Shown one piece after another: positions 1-8,651 of a DNA stretch of 56,271 bases (position 1 is the first letter of the stretch; every line of letters begins with the position of its first letter). This DNA comes from JBJENW01 sp051880395 (lineage in GTDB: Bacteria; Bacillota; Clostridia; Lachnospirales; Lachnospiraceae): NCBI GenBank assembly GCA_051880395.1, contig JBJENW010000204.1, positions 1-56,271 on the forward strand, in the 5' to 3' direction. Under the pieces are notes generated by a model. It was not told the DNA's origin and made no database searches. It was given only the letters and a program-made list of their open reading frames with translations. A program made the translations under genes and the position numbers.

Positions 1-1
1 A

Positions 2-91
2 TACCGGGTGGAGAAAATTTGCTGCGTGGATATGTTTCCGGGGACGTATCATGTTGAGAGTGTCGTGTTGATGTCAAGGGTTGATAAATAG
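2..91 (+). CDS. rlmD: C-terminal end of 23S rRNA (uracil-5-)-methyltransferase RlmD/RumA (5' part outside window)
   Basis: Only the last 29 codons are present, read from the window edge to the TAG at 89-91. The peptide contains KICCVDMFPGTYHVESVVL. The VDMFP-x-T-x-HVE-x-VVL pattern is the usual C-terminal signature of RlmD/RumA enzymes, which methylate a 23S rRNA uracil using SAM. The chain ends about where the family normally ends, so the gene appears functionally complete. The DNA word for the DMFP codons recurs at the right end of the window, and rumA 3' ends are known insertion sites for Gram-positive mobile elements. The last residues may therefore be supplied by the inserted element. 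Identification is from a short peptide but the motif is distinctive. Confidence 0.8.
   Translation, partial: YRVEKICCVDMFPGTYHVESVVLMSRVDK
29..39 (+). other. candidate attL core (GATATGTTTCC) inside rlmD
   Basis: The 11-base word covers the DMF and first proline bases of the VDMFP codons of rlmD. It recurs in the same orientation at 56160-56170 and 56192-56202. With three serine recombinases nearby, a short shared core inside a conserved gene is what is expected of an attachment site. Against it, the sequence after the right copies does not read as an rlmD 3' end. Confidence 0.5.
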
Positions 92-122
92 GGTGTAAAA
101 AAGCCTTGAAATATAGAGATTT

Positions 123-161
123 CCGAGAGTTGAGGTTAGAGCTTTTGCTCTCGGATTTTTT
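123..161 (+). terminator. Rho-independent terminator after rlmD
   Basis: An outer stem pairs 123-129 (CCGAGAG) with 148-154. An alternative inner stem pairs AGAGC (138-142) with GCTCT (147-151) around a TTTT loop. A run of six T follows. It ends rlmD transcription and insulates the accessory operon downstream. Confidence 0.75.
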
Positions 162-261
162 GCTTTATCAAAGAACCAAACATATCCATGGTAGATTTAT
201 TGGAAGGTTGAGTTGACAGGATTGAAAGTGTGTAGGTTGTGGAGATAGGATTGTTGTAAAA

Positions 262-300
262 ATGAATTGAAATTCATACCAATTCATATCAATTCATATT
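262..300 (+). promoter_or_regulatory. three 10-bp direct repeats plus inverted repeat: probable operator
   Basis: AATTCATA begins at 271, 281 and 291, an exact 10-bp period, and ends just before the -35 box at 307. The first copy also forms an inverted repeat with ATGAATT at 262-268. One-turn spacing puts all copies on the same DNA face, which suits cooperative binding. The adjacent HTH protein (379-573) is the obvious candidate ligand. The rest of 92-378 holds only the terminator, these repeats and the promoter. Confidence 0.6.
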
Positions 301-306
301 AAATCG

Positions 307-335
307 TTGAAAAAGACATAGAAGCATGGTAAAAT
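307..335 (+). promoter_or_regulatory. sigma-A-type promoter of the HTH-ASCH-methyltransferase operon
   Basis: TTGAAA at 307-312, a 17-bp spacer and TAAAAT at 330-335 fit a housekeeping promoter. TGG just before the -10 box is an extended -10 element. It lies 44 bp before the first gene of the operon. Confidence 0.7.
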
Positions 336-378
336 ACATGAGAGTGCAGACACGAAGAGTATATGAGGAGATTATGGT

Positions 379-573
379 ATGGATATGGAAAATAATGATA
401 AATGGATAAACCTTGAGGAAGCTGCTGATTACTTAAGTGTAAATAAAGACACTATACGAAACTGGATTAGAAAAGGCACGGGGATTCCTGCACATAAAAT
501 AGGAAAACTGTGGAAGTTCAAAAAATCAGAATTAGACGATTGGGTAAAAAGTGGAAAAAGTGCGATAGATTGA
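379..573 (+). CDS. small excisionase-type (MerR-like) helix-turn-helix protein
   Basis: This 64-residue protein is almost entirely one HTH_17/excisionase-family domain. WINLEEAADYLSVNKDTIRN gives the helix-turn-helix, and HKIGKLWKFKKSELDDW gives the following wing and helix. Such proteins bind short DNA repeats as activators or repressors, or act as excisionases. It is the first gene of the methyltransferase operon and sits directly behind a three-repeat operator. I infer a control role, keeping methyltransferase expression balanced, rather than excision, because the recombinases lie 48 kb away. An excisionase role remains possible because the gene lies next to the left end of the element. 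Confidence 0.75.
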   Translation: MDMENNDKWINLEEAADYLSVNKDTIRNWIRKGTGIPAHKIGKLWKFKKSELDDWVKSGKSAID

Positions 574-591
574 TTGTGGAGAGGTTAATGT

Positions 592-1056
592 ATGAGAACA
601 ATGCTTTTAAGCTTTAAAGCGGATGTATATAAGAAGGTTATAACGGGGGAAAAAATCTACGAGCATAGAAAGGTGTTTCCAGATGAACCAATCAAAGCTT
701 ATTTGTATGTGAGCACACCAGTTAAGGCAATAGAGGGGATAATGCATCTTAATAACAAAACTGCAATTGAAAGTTGGAAAGAAAAGTATTCATATGATAA
801 AGAGGCAATAGGTAGAATTGACAATTATCTGCAGCACCATAAATATGCAATGGAGATAAGCGATTTTCAGGACACTAACAAGATTCCATTGGAAAAATTA
901 AGAATTGATTTGCCGGGATTTGTTGTGCCTCAAATGTATTATTTTATTGACGATACACCATTGCTTGAATATTTGGAACAGAACTTAATACCCGATGGGG
1001 AAAAAATTATCCACGATTTCTCGCATATAACAAGTGAGCAAATCTGCAAGGAATAA
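592..1056 (+). CDS. ASCH/PUA-like domain protein
   Basis: This 154-residue protein begins LLSFKADVYKKVITGEKIYE, followed by EHRKVFP and IKAYLYVSTPVKAIEG. This is the strand-helix-strand layout of the ASCH (PUA-like) fold, known for binding RNA or modified nucleotides. The start has a GGAGAGG Shine-Dalgarno site 7 bp upstream; an earlier ATG at 588 is out of frame. It lies 18 bp after the HTH gene and 11 bp before the methyltransferase, so it is co-transcribed. A role in sensing nucleic acid or modified bases for the restriction-modification locus is inference. No catalytic residues can be assigned. Confidence 0.65.
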   Translation: MRTMLLSFKADVYKKVITGEKIYEHRKVFPDEPIKAYLYVSTPVKAIEGIMHLNNKTAIESWKEKYSYDKEAIGRIDNYLQHHKYAMEISDFQDTNKIPLEKLRIDLPGFVVPQMYYFIDDTPLLEYLEQNLIPDGEKIIHDFSHITSEQICKE

Positions 1057-1067
1057 AGGAGATTGGA

Positions 1068-4000
1068 ATGAGCGATACGCAATATACAGAATTATGGTCT
1101 TCCTTAAACGAGAAAAGCAGATCTATTGAAACTGAAATGGACGCATTGACTCGAAAAAGAACAGGAAGTTATTATACAGATTTGAAACTGACGGATGTAA
1201 TGATGAGTGAACTGATTGAACATCTTAGGGCTAAAAATCCTGGAAAGAAATTATGTGAGTATCGATTTTTGGAACCGTGTGTTGGAGCAGGAAATTTCGT
1301 TTTTTCTTATATCAATGCTGTGAGAACTACAGGGATAGATCGAGATGATGCTCAAATTATGTTAGATAATATTTATGTTGCAGATGTGAATTCGGAGGCT
1401 CTCAAGGGATATAAAGAGTCTTTAAGAAAAATGGCATTATTGTTTTGGAATATAAGTCTATCTGATGAATATTTCGAACAACATATGGGGGCTGGTTTGT
1501 TGATTGACGTAACCGCAACTGAGTTAAACTACATCGGTATAAATGAAATTTTTTCTGCAGATATTGTTGGAAATGGTTTTGATATTGTTGCAACGAATCC
1601 ACCTTATAAAAATTTGAAGGCTGAACGTGGACATTATAGAAGTGATGAAGAATATGATAGAGATAAAGATAAATATTCTGTAATTTCTAAAATAGTGTCA
1701 AAACGGTTTAAATACTCAACGGATGGGGTTTTGAATTTATATAAATTATTTGTAGAAGAAATCATAGATTGTTATGCAAATGAAACGGCTTTTGTTAGCT
1801 TGCTTATTCCAGCATCGATAATGTCTGATAAGACGTGTATGAAGTTGAGAACACATATGCTAAAAGATAGTAAACTGATATCTGTGAAAGTAATTGGAGA
1901 AGGAAGCGGCTTTATAGATGCACAACAAGCCCTGAGTGCAATTCTTTTGCAGAAAGGTAACAAAACCGATAAAGTTGCTGTTACAAAAGATTATTGCAAG
2001 AATCCAGAAGATATCGCAGAAGTTGCAGTAAAAGATATATTAAATGAAAATACTGGAAATGCAATTGTTGCAGTTTCCTCAAAAGAATATCAAATTTTGA
2101 AAAAGTTAAGACGATTTCCAGTTGTTAAAGAACTTCCATTTGTAGTCAATTTGAGAGGAGAACTTGATTTAACCGCAAACAAGCATAATATTGTTAGTAA
2201 CAATACAGGTTATCCATTAGTCAGGGGAAGAAATATAGGTTACTATAATTTGATTACAACATCAGAAAATGAATTTGTGACCGAGAAATTTGTCAATACA
2301 ACAAAAAAGAAATGCTATATCGGGCAAGAAAGAATTATATGCCAGCAGATAGCAAATATGAACAAAGAAAGGCGAGTGACATTTGCTTTAGCACCACAAA
2401 ATTATGTATTGGGGAATTCATGTAACTTTATTTCTGTTGAAAAAAATCCATACGGAATAGATATATATACTTTATTAGGATTATTTAATACTAAAATAAT
2501 TAACTGGTTATTTAAATTAACCAGCAGCAATAATCATGTGAATAATTATGAAATTGACTGTTTTCCTATTCCTGTAGAAGCACCAGAGTTAAAAGAAATA
2601 TCGATGCTTGCGAAAGCATTCTTAGATGAACAGAATGATGCTATTCTTGAGGAAATAGAGCAATTGGCTTATAGAGCATATGGAATTTCATCATCCGTAA
2701 AAGAAGAACAAATGGACAAAAATAAGTTTATTAGTGAATATACAGATGCAATAAAACATATTATTCCACAAATAACAGATGATGAAGCGCGTGATATCTT
2801 TGATGATAAATTAAAGCTAGATACTTTTTTTGAAGGTCTTAACAAGTTTGAATTAAATGTTGCAAAGGGAATAACTGCAAAATATACTGCACTTATGCAT
2901 GGAAAATTACTGAATCATACAACTTTTAAGTTGAGTGATTTAGACCTTGAAATGATAAAGTCTGTTCCACAGGGTGGAAGCTGGAAAGATATTCCGATGG
3001 AAACTGTGGAAAAATCGAAAAGACTGAAGCGTATAACTCAAACAGGCGGTCGAACTACATTGTATGGTCGAATAGATTATGATAAGCCAAGTTATACAAT
3101 TACTACTTATTTCAATAGACCGGGCAATGGAACCTATGTACACCCTGTTCATGAAAGAGTTTTAAGTGTAAGAGAGGCTGCAAGATTTCAAAGTTTTAAA
3201 GATGATTATTATTTTTTCGGTAATAAATCACAACTTTTGAAACAGGTGGGCAATGCAGTACCGACATTGTTAGCCTATCAGATAGCACGGGAGATAAAAC
3301 AAAAAACAGGCTGTTCCAAGTCTATAGATTTATTTTGTGGTGCGGGAGGTATGACAGCGGGATTTAAGGCGGCAGGTATTCGTTCTTTGTTAAGCAATGA
3401 CATTGAAGAAAGTGCTTGTGTTACCTTGAAGATTAACAATCCTGAAATCAACGTTTTATGTGGGGATATAACAAAAACTGAAACCAAAGAGGTTATCGAA
3501 AGGGTAGCATTGGAAGGCGGTGCTGATATCATATGTGGTGGTCCACCTTGTCAAGGCTTTTCGTTGGCTGGCTTTAGAGCAGATGATGACCCAAGAAATC
3601 AATTGTTTAGGGAGTTTGTTGATATAGTTAAGAGAGTAAACCCAAAAGTTATTGTGTTTGAAAATGTAGAAGGACTATTGAGTTACCAAGGAGGAAAAAC
3701 GTATCGTGAAGTACACGAGCTCTTCAGCGAACTGGGATACAATACAGAGGGCAGAACCTTGATGGCAAGTGATTACGCTGTTCCTCAAAAAAGGAAAAGG
3801 GTTATTATTATTTGCACTAGAAATGATATGACGGTAGCACCAGAGGAATTATTCCCGACACCGATAACGGCGGAAGAATCTGACCAGGTTACTGCAAGGG
3901 AAACAATTGCAGATTTGGAAACCGTGCCATGCGATGATACTGCAAAATATGTTGATGACGATAGTTCTGATATAGTTGAGTTTTTCAAAGGTCACATAAC

Positions 4001-4103
4001 ATATGAAGAATATGTGGCTTTGAAAGCACTAGATACAGAACTGACGGAAAGTAAAATAACAGAAGAATATTACGAACAACTGAGCCTGGTAGATATATTG
4101 TAA
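1068..4103 (+). CDS. fused N6-adenine / circularly permuted C5-cytosine DNA methyltransferase (type IIS modification enzyme)
   Basis: The 1011-residue protein has two enzymes. The N-terminal m6A part has motif I FLEPCVGAGNF near residue 67 and motif IV TNPPY near 175, then a target-recognition stretch to about 560. The C-terminal part is an m5C enzyme in permuted order. KPSYTITTYF (about 675), REAARFQSF (about 702) and VGNAVP (about 727), normally the last motifs, come before motif I DLFCGAGGMTAGF (about 752). Then follow the catalytic GGPPCQGFS (about 823), ENVEG (about 864) and QKRKRVIIICT (about 907). One m6A and one m5C activity fits an asymmetric target with a different modification on each strand, as in Esp3I/Eco31I/Alw26I systems. 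The convergent neighbour is an endonuclease of that family. Confidence 0.9.
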   Translation: MSDTQYTELWSSLNEKSRSIETEMDALTRKRTGSYYTDLKLTDVMMSELIEHLRAKNPGKKLCEYRFLEPCVGAGNFVFSYINAVRTTGIDRDDAQIMLDNIYVADVNSEALKGYKESLRKMALLFWNISLSDEYFEQHMGAGLLIDVTATELNYIGINEIFSADIVGNGFDIVATNPPYKNLKAERGHYRSDEEYDRDKDKYSVISKIVSKRFKYSTDGVLNLYKLFVEEIIDCYANETAFVSLLIPASIMSDKTCMKLRTHMLKDSKLISVKVIGEGSGFIDAQQALSAILLQKGNKTDKVAVTKDYCKNPEDIAEVAVKDILNENTGNAIVAVSSKEYQILKKLRRFPVVKELPFVVNLRGELDLTANKHNIVSNNTGYPLVRGRNIGYYNLITTSENEFVTEKFVNTTKKKCYIGQERIICQQIANMNKERRVTFALAPQNYVLGNSCNFISVEKNPYGIDIYTLLGLFNTKIINWLFKLTSSNNHVNNYEIDCFPIPVEAPELKEISMLAKAFLDEQNDAILEEIEQLAYRAYGISSSVKEEQMDKNKFISEYTDAIKHIIPQITDDEARDIFDDKLKLDTFFEGLNKFELNVAKGITAKYTALMHGKLLNHTTFKLSDLDLEMIKSVPQGGSWKDIPMETVEKSKRLKRITQTGGRTTLYGRIDYDKPSYTITTYFNRPGNGTYVHPVHERVLSVREAARFQSFKDDYYFFGNKSQLLKQVGNAVPTLLAYQIAREIKQKTGCSKSIDLFCGAGGMTAGFKAAGIRSLLSNDIEESACVTLKINNPEINVLCGDITKTETKEVIERVALEGGADIICGGPPCQGFSLAGFRADDDPRNQLFREFVDIVKRVNPKVIVFENVEGLLSYQGGKTYREVHELFSELGYNTEGRTLMASDYAVPQKRKRVIIICTRNDMTVAPEELFPTPITAEESDQVTARETIADLETVPCDDTAKYVDDDSSDIVEFFKGHITYEEYVALKALDTELTESKITEEYYEQLSLVDIL

Positions 4104-4104
4104 A

Positions 4105-4143
4105 AAAGAGGATGATTATCAGTGTGGATAGTCATCCTCTTTT
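4105..4143. terminator. bidirectional terminator between methyltransferase and endonuclease genes
   Basis: Bases 4105-4120 pair with 4127-4143 through a loop of six bases, with one wobble pair. A-rich and T-rich tracts lie on the two sides, so the hairpin can stop transcription from both convergent operons. Confidence 0.85.
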
Positions 4144-4146
4144 TGC

Positions 4147-5556
4147 TTATAACGAACGAATTATTCTTTTTTGAATCATTTCCATAAGGTTAATAACAAG
4201 TTGTTTGCAGCTCACAAAAGAAGCACCAGATTCAATACTAACACAGATGGATTTAAGAGAAGTAAGTTCGGATGAAGTAAGGTCATGTTTATTATGACGA
4301 TTATCCTTTTCACTGTAATCGTAAACCGATTCAATTGCAATTCTCTTGTATCTATCTGTTTCATACTGGTTTCTGTCGGTGTAGTGTCTGTTTGTTTTCC
4401 CTATGATTTCACCTTTGTCATTAAATGTGTACGAATACTTGAAGTAATCATAATTAGGCTCTAAAAAGGCAGAAACAAGGAAATTCTCTCCGTATTTAGG
4501 GCAGTTTTCGAGAATAGCCAGAAGAATAAACATAAAATTTGCCATGTTTTGTTTTAAGGCATCACGATAAACCGTAGGAACCTTATTAGGATTAGCTATG
4601 TAGTTATTCCTTATAAATTCCCATATGAGTTTGGACTGCCAGGACATAGGGTATACACCTGTTCTTGCTTCTGTTTCTATAATGCTTTCGATATCTACAA
4701 TTTGAAGGCGGTCACGCTTTGAAGAATTATCTCCGCCTGGCATTGGTTGTAGATAACGAGGGTCATGAACAAACCCTAATGAAATAGGTCCTATATGGTC
4801 AGCAGAGGTACCGTCAAAGAAACTACTTCCCATGAATTGATTGGCTGCATGTATATTTCCATCACTCCAATATTCATAGGCTCTTCTATCTTTGGTGTAA
4901 GATTTGAGGTTTTCTTTTGAACGTCCCTTGTCTTGAGTGGATCTACAACAACGATTATAAGTATGAAAACCATCATAACGGTCAGGGAAATTTGACATTG
5001 CACCAGGACCTAAACATTTTTTATCTCCCTTACGGCAAGCATATTCTAAAGCATCGATTATTTCTTCTTTAGTAGCAGTGCGAGCATCCAAATATAAATC
5101 TCCCTTATCTATCAAAAAGGAAGCTATATCAACTTTTTTGATACCGTTGTTTATTAGTTCGTCCCAAATGCCACCAATATGGTCGCAATCGGAGAAATCG
5201 CACCCAAATTTCCTGTTTAATGACTTTAAAAAATTGGCATTAGGATAGTGGTAATATAAGGACATTTCTCTGCCACAAATCTGACATACTTTCCATTTTG
5301 TTGGATGAATTGCCAGCATTACATCCGCATACATTCCTGGATATACTTCGTTGTTAACGGTAAAACCCATTTCCATTGCTTTATTAATACACCAGTTTAT
5401 TCTTTGTTGACCTATTTCTGATTTCGCAGTTGCTATCCATGCATAAGAACCATCGGGCTTTTTATTAATTGCTAACCCTCTGTAATTTGGATGATTTACG
5501 ATTTTATCCATGTACTGCAAAAATCGTGGATGCCATTGTTTTTCGTCTGTAGACAT
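4147..5556 (-). CDS. type IIS restriction endonuclease, Eco31I/Esp3I/Alw26I-like HNH family
   Basis: The 469-residue protein carries SADHIGPISL (residues 251-260), PRYLQPM and GGDNSSKRDR (274-283). These supply the Asp253-His254 pair and Asn277 expected of the single HNH (beta-beta-alpha metal) active site known in Eco31I-type enzymes. Cysteines at 91, 94, 119 and 124 may bind zinc. Such enzymes cut outside an asymmetric site such as GTCTC, GGTCTC or CGTCTC. The exact site here cannot be read from sequence. The start has an AGGAGG site. It is the last gene of a leftward operon and converges on its cognate fused methyltransferase. The length is slightly short for the family but no motif is missing. 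Confidence 0.85.
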   Translation of the reverse strand: MSTDEKQWHPRFLQYMDKIVNHPNYRGLAINKKPDGSYAWIATAKSEIGQQRINWCINKAMEMGFTVNNEVYPGMYADVMLAIHPTKWKVCQICGREMSLYYHYPNANFLKSLNRKFGCDFSDCDHIGGIWDELINNGIKKVDIASFLIDKGDLYLDARTATKEEIIDALEYACRKGDKKCLGPGAMSNFPDRYDGFHTYNRCCRSTQDKGRSKENLKSYTKDRRAYEYWSDGNIHAANQFMGSSFFDGTSADHIGPISLGFVHDPRYLQPMPGGDNSSKRDRLQIVDIESIIETEARTGVYPMSWQSKLIWEFIRNNYIANPNKVPTVYRDALKQNMANFMFILLAILENCPKYGENFLVSAFLEPNYDYFKYSYTFNDKGEIIGKTNRHYTDRNQYETDRYKRIAIESVYDYSEKDNRHNKHDLTSSELTSLKSICVSIESGASFVSCKQLVINLMEMIQKRIIRSL

Positions 5557-5632
5557 AATAATACCTCCTATTTATATAAATGAAATTCTTGTTTTTCAGG
5601 CTCATAACTAAGTAAATTTGTACTCATAATTC

Positions 5633-5836
5633 TTAATCTTTTATAGTTTCCATGATGTCTTCTAATTTACAATCCATGGCTTCACAGATTTTAAGAAGAA
5701 CATCAGTGGTGATATTTGCCCCCTTTCCAAGTTTGGCGATAGATGCTGCACTGATTCCGGCAGCATCTTTTAAGTCATTTTTGTTCATTTCTTTGTCGAT
5801 TAACATCTTCCATAATTTGTTATAACTGATACGCAT
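5633..5836 (-). CDS. small Cro/C1-type helix-turn-helix regulator
   Basis: This 67-residue protein has the layout of Cro/C1 or HTH_26 proteins: NKNDLKDAAGISAASIAKLG as helix-turn-helix and LLKICEAMDCKLEDIME as the closing helices. It has an AAGGAGG Shine-Dalgarno site, lies 16 bp after the helicase gene and 76 bp before the endonuclease gene. That position matches a controller protein that delays endonuclease expression until DNA is methylated. The 76-bp gap is AT-rich and may hold an internal promoter, though I could not fit a good -35/-10 pair. The role is inferred from position. Confidence 0.75.
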   Translation of the reverse strand: MRISYNKLWKMLIDKEMNKNDLKDAAGISAASIAKLGKGANITTDVLLKICEAMDCKLEDIMETIKD

Positions 5837-5852
5837 TTCCCAGCCTCCTTAT

Positions 5853-8630
5853 TTATTCATCGGATTTGTCAGTTAAATATTCTTTCAAGAGTTCTACATC
5901 TTTACTGATATCTCGTGGTCTAATTCGGTTAATAACCTTTTCTTCAACCTCTGGGGTCCAGTAGATTTTTAATTTTTCTCTGGCTCTTGTGATAGCAGTG
6001 TAGAAGATATTGTGTGTTACAAGTTCCTCAACTTCATCGGTAATAACTATTTTTACAGAGTCGTATTCCAGTCCTTGTGCTTTATGAATGGATACTGCGT
6101 AAGCAATCTGGAATGGAACAACGGTGTATGAACTTCTATCATCTCCATCCTCATCAGCACTCTTTAATTTGTGTACATAAAATCTGACTACTGATTTATC
6201 TTCATCTTCCGAACATTCAAGTAGCTGGAGATCAATGCATCTAATATCACTTTCATCTATTGCCTTTGGTATCTCAACATCAAACTGAATGCGTTCATCA
6301 TGAGTTCCTGGGTCTAGAATTTCTATTCCCTTGATAATTCCCTTCATATTGTTGTGTATGACGGGATGGAATCTGTCCGAATCTAGGAAGAGAATCGGAT
6401 CTTCAACTTTATACTGCTGAACATCCCATTGAACGGCGGGGTTAGGATTGCTTTCCTGTAGAAACCTATTGATGTTATTGATTCCATATAAGCCATCATA
6501 ATTTAGACAGAGGATAGCCTCGCCAGGTTCAAGTGAAGAGAGTAGGGTTTCATCTACTTTTAAGGAGTAACTTTCTCTCTCGATGACTTCTTTGGCTGTA
6601 TCATCCATCTGTCTAACCTTATCCCACAGTTCAAGCAATCGCTTGTCTTTGGTTCGATGAGGCTGGGTAAGCTCAAATACAGCACTTTCAGGCAAAAATG
6701 ATTTTAGTACCGAGAACCAATTTCCGAATTGAATTGCATCAATTTGATAAGTATCTCCAACCAATAAAAGCATTTCAAAGTTTGCCTTTTGCAGTACCTC
6801 TACCATATCTTTATTGCTAACGGTACTACATTCATCGATAACCAATAATTTATACTTTGTAAAAGAAGAACCTTGGTGTTTAAAACTTTCAATTGTTGAA
6901 AAAGTTGTATTTTCAGCATCAATCTTTCTCATCAAGTTCTCTTTCGCAGGATTTGTTTGTGTTAGATATAATTTAGCTTCATCGTTTAAGTAGTGAGAAA
7001 CATGGTTTATTAGCGTAGATTTTCCTACACCCGCAGAGCCATATATTACACCAACTTTTGATTCTGAAAATATACGAGTGATGATGTCTTTCTTTTCATC
7101 ACAATCAATTTCGTAATCATCAAATAATAGCCAAAATTCAACATCTGTACTGTAATTCTCAATACCTGACTCCGCCAATTCCTGTAATTTTTTAATTACC
7201 TTGCAAGTATCAAGTTTGTAATCGTTTATAAATACTTGATTATGTTCAAGCATTAAATCACTTTCTGGTCTATGCCCAGGCCAAAGACTATCGTTATATT
7301 TGTCTATAAGGATTTTATAATCAGGAAAATTACTCAGTTCATCAATATCAGTGAAGAGCTGACCTTTACCTTCCGTGTTATTCCTAATAAACCTTGCGAA
7401 TAATTCCGGGCGTTTGTCCTTACAAGGAATACAATCGAAAATAGCTCCTAATTTTGGATTATGACCAACAGGAGATCTGTTAAATGGTAAAGAATCAAAC
7501 TGCTTACAACCATTTGATAAATACAAACCAGAAAGATTACTGTTTCCGGCGTGTACCCATTCATCATAGTATTTGCTATAGTATCCATCTGAATATTGGC
7601 TTTTAATTATAACATTGTTCATGTTATAAAGAAGATATCGCAGCACATTTTGCCCTTTACGGCCTTTTCGTATAAGATCTCTGCAGTAATCTAAAATTGG
7701 AATAAACACCGTAGATTTAAGGTTGCTTTTCCAGTCGAGAGTAATCTTTTCATAAGCTTTATCTGGGAAGTCCATTAAAGCCGTCAGAGTGTATTTCGTT
7801 TTGGTAAGAAACTCACAGATTAATCGTTGTTCTGGATAAGGTACTCTTTTTTTCTCTCCTTTTATCAGTTTAATAAAATTTTGAAATTCACAGTCACGAA
7901 TGGACACTTCCCAGCCATCGATAATGATGATAGGCATCGTTTTTCCCAATATCTCGATAGTTTCATGTACAAGATGAAACTTTGATGCATAATTGCTTTT
8001 GATTGGAAGTTTGGTAAAAGCAATTACTCTGTTAGATTTGGATTTGTTCTTCCTATCGTCTATAGGCATAAATGTGATTTCGTAATATATGTGCCTGTTT
8101 ACAAACAGTGGCTTAATTTTCTGAATGTAGTATTTATCCTTACTGTCACTGTGTAATGACACTGGATGTCGTTCTATTTTTTCAGAAATCTTTTTATAGT
8201 ATTCCTGTAAAGTATCATCTAAATGAAGAGGAAACTTGTCTATGTTATGTAATACCTCAATACCGAAGTAGTGCCAGATAAGGTTTTTGGCTTCCAGCAG
8301 GTATTGGTAATACTTCAGCATTAATCGTTCAGAACCGTCTTCATCCAAAGTATATTGTGTAGTGACTACTTCAAGGTAATTATGGAATTTATATAAAGTG
8401 TATAATTCACTGTTTATCTGTGCAAACTCGGTGGCCTTGGCTATGTTTTCGGCAGTGATAGGTATTTCTCTGCCGTTGGCATAAAACTTGAGCATGACGT
8501 GATTTACGAACTTTGTCAGCTGCTCTAAAATATCTTGAGAAATAGCACCACGAGAATTGTTTTCTATTTCATCTAAATGCCTACATATGACGTTGTCTAT
8601 TTTACGAATGGATTCATCAATTGATGGCAT
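5853..8630 (-). CDS. large RecD/UvrD-like superfamily 1 helicase with unknown N-terminal half
   Basis: The start is set at 8630, because the upstream ATG at 8636 touches the AGGAGG site; this gives 925 residues. The C-terminal 400 residues are a superfamily 1 motor: Walker A GSAGVGKST (about 535), Walker B LLVIDECST (about 597), GDTYQIDA, PHRTKD, and SIHKAQGLEYDS with YTAITRARE (about 850-880) as the UvrD_C_2 motifs. Residues 1-500 match nothing I recognise and include CIPCKDKRPELFARFI. The gene lies 15-21 bp after the 314-residue gene and shares the endonuclease operon. A motor co-transcribed with a type IIS endonuclease is unusual. It may process or translocate DNA during defence, or be a separate two-gene defence unit. 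Confidence 0.8.
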   Translation of the reverse strand: MPSIDESIRKIDNVICRHLDEIENNSRGAISQDILEQLTKFVNHVMLKFYANGREIPITAENIAKATEFAQINSELYTLYKFHNYLEVVTTQYTLDEDGSERLMLKYYQYLLEAKNLIWHYFGIEVLHNIDKFPLHLDDTLQEYYKKISEKIERHPVSLHSDSKDKYYIQKIKPLFVNRHIYYEITFMPIDDRKNKSKSNRVIAFTKLPIKSNYASKFHLVHETIEILGKTMPIIIIDGWEVSIRDCEFQNFIKLIKGEKKRVPYPEQRLICEFLTKTKYTLTALMDFPDKAYEKITLDWKSNLKSTVFIPILDYCRDLIRKGRKGQNVLRYLLYNMNNVIIKSQYSDGYYSKYYDEWVHAGNSNLSGLYLSNGCKQFDSLPFNRSPVGHNPKLGAIFDCIPCKDKRPELFARFIRNNTEGKGQLFTDIDELSNFPDYKILIDKYNDSLWPGHRPESDLMLEHNQVFINDYKLDTCKVIKKLQELAESGIENYSTDVEFWLLFDDYEIDCDEKKDIITRIFSESKVGVIYGSAGVGKSTLINHVSHYLNDEAKLYLTQTNPAKENLMRKIDAENTTFSTIESFKHQGSSFTKYKLLVIDECSTVSNKDMVEVLQKANFEMLLLVGDTYQIDAIQFGNWFSVLKSFLPESAVFELTQPHRTKDKRLLELWDKVRQMDDTAKEVIERESYSLKVDETLLSSLEPGEAILCLNYDGLYGINNINRFLQESNPNPAVQWDVQQYKVEDPILFLDSDRFHPVIHNNMKGIIKGIEILDPGTHDERIQFDVEIPKAIDESDIRCIDLQLLECSEDEDKSVVRFYVHKLKSADEDGDDRSSYTVVPFQIAYAVSIHKAQGLEYDSVKIVITDEVEELVTHNIFYTAITRAREKLKIYWTPEVEEKVINRIRPRDISKDVELLKEYLTDKSDE

Positions 8631-8651
8631 CAACATCCTCCTTTCCGTTTA

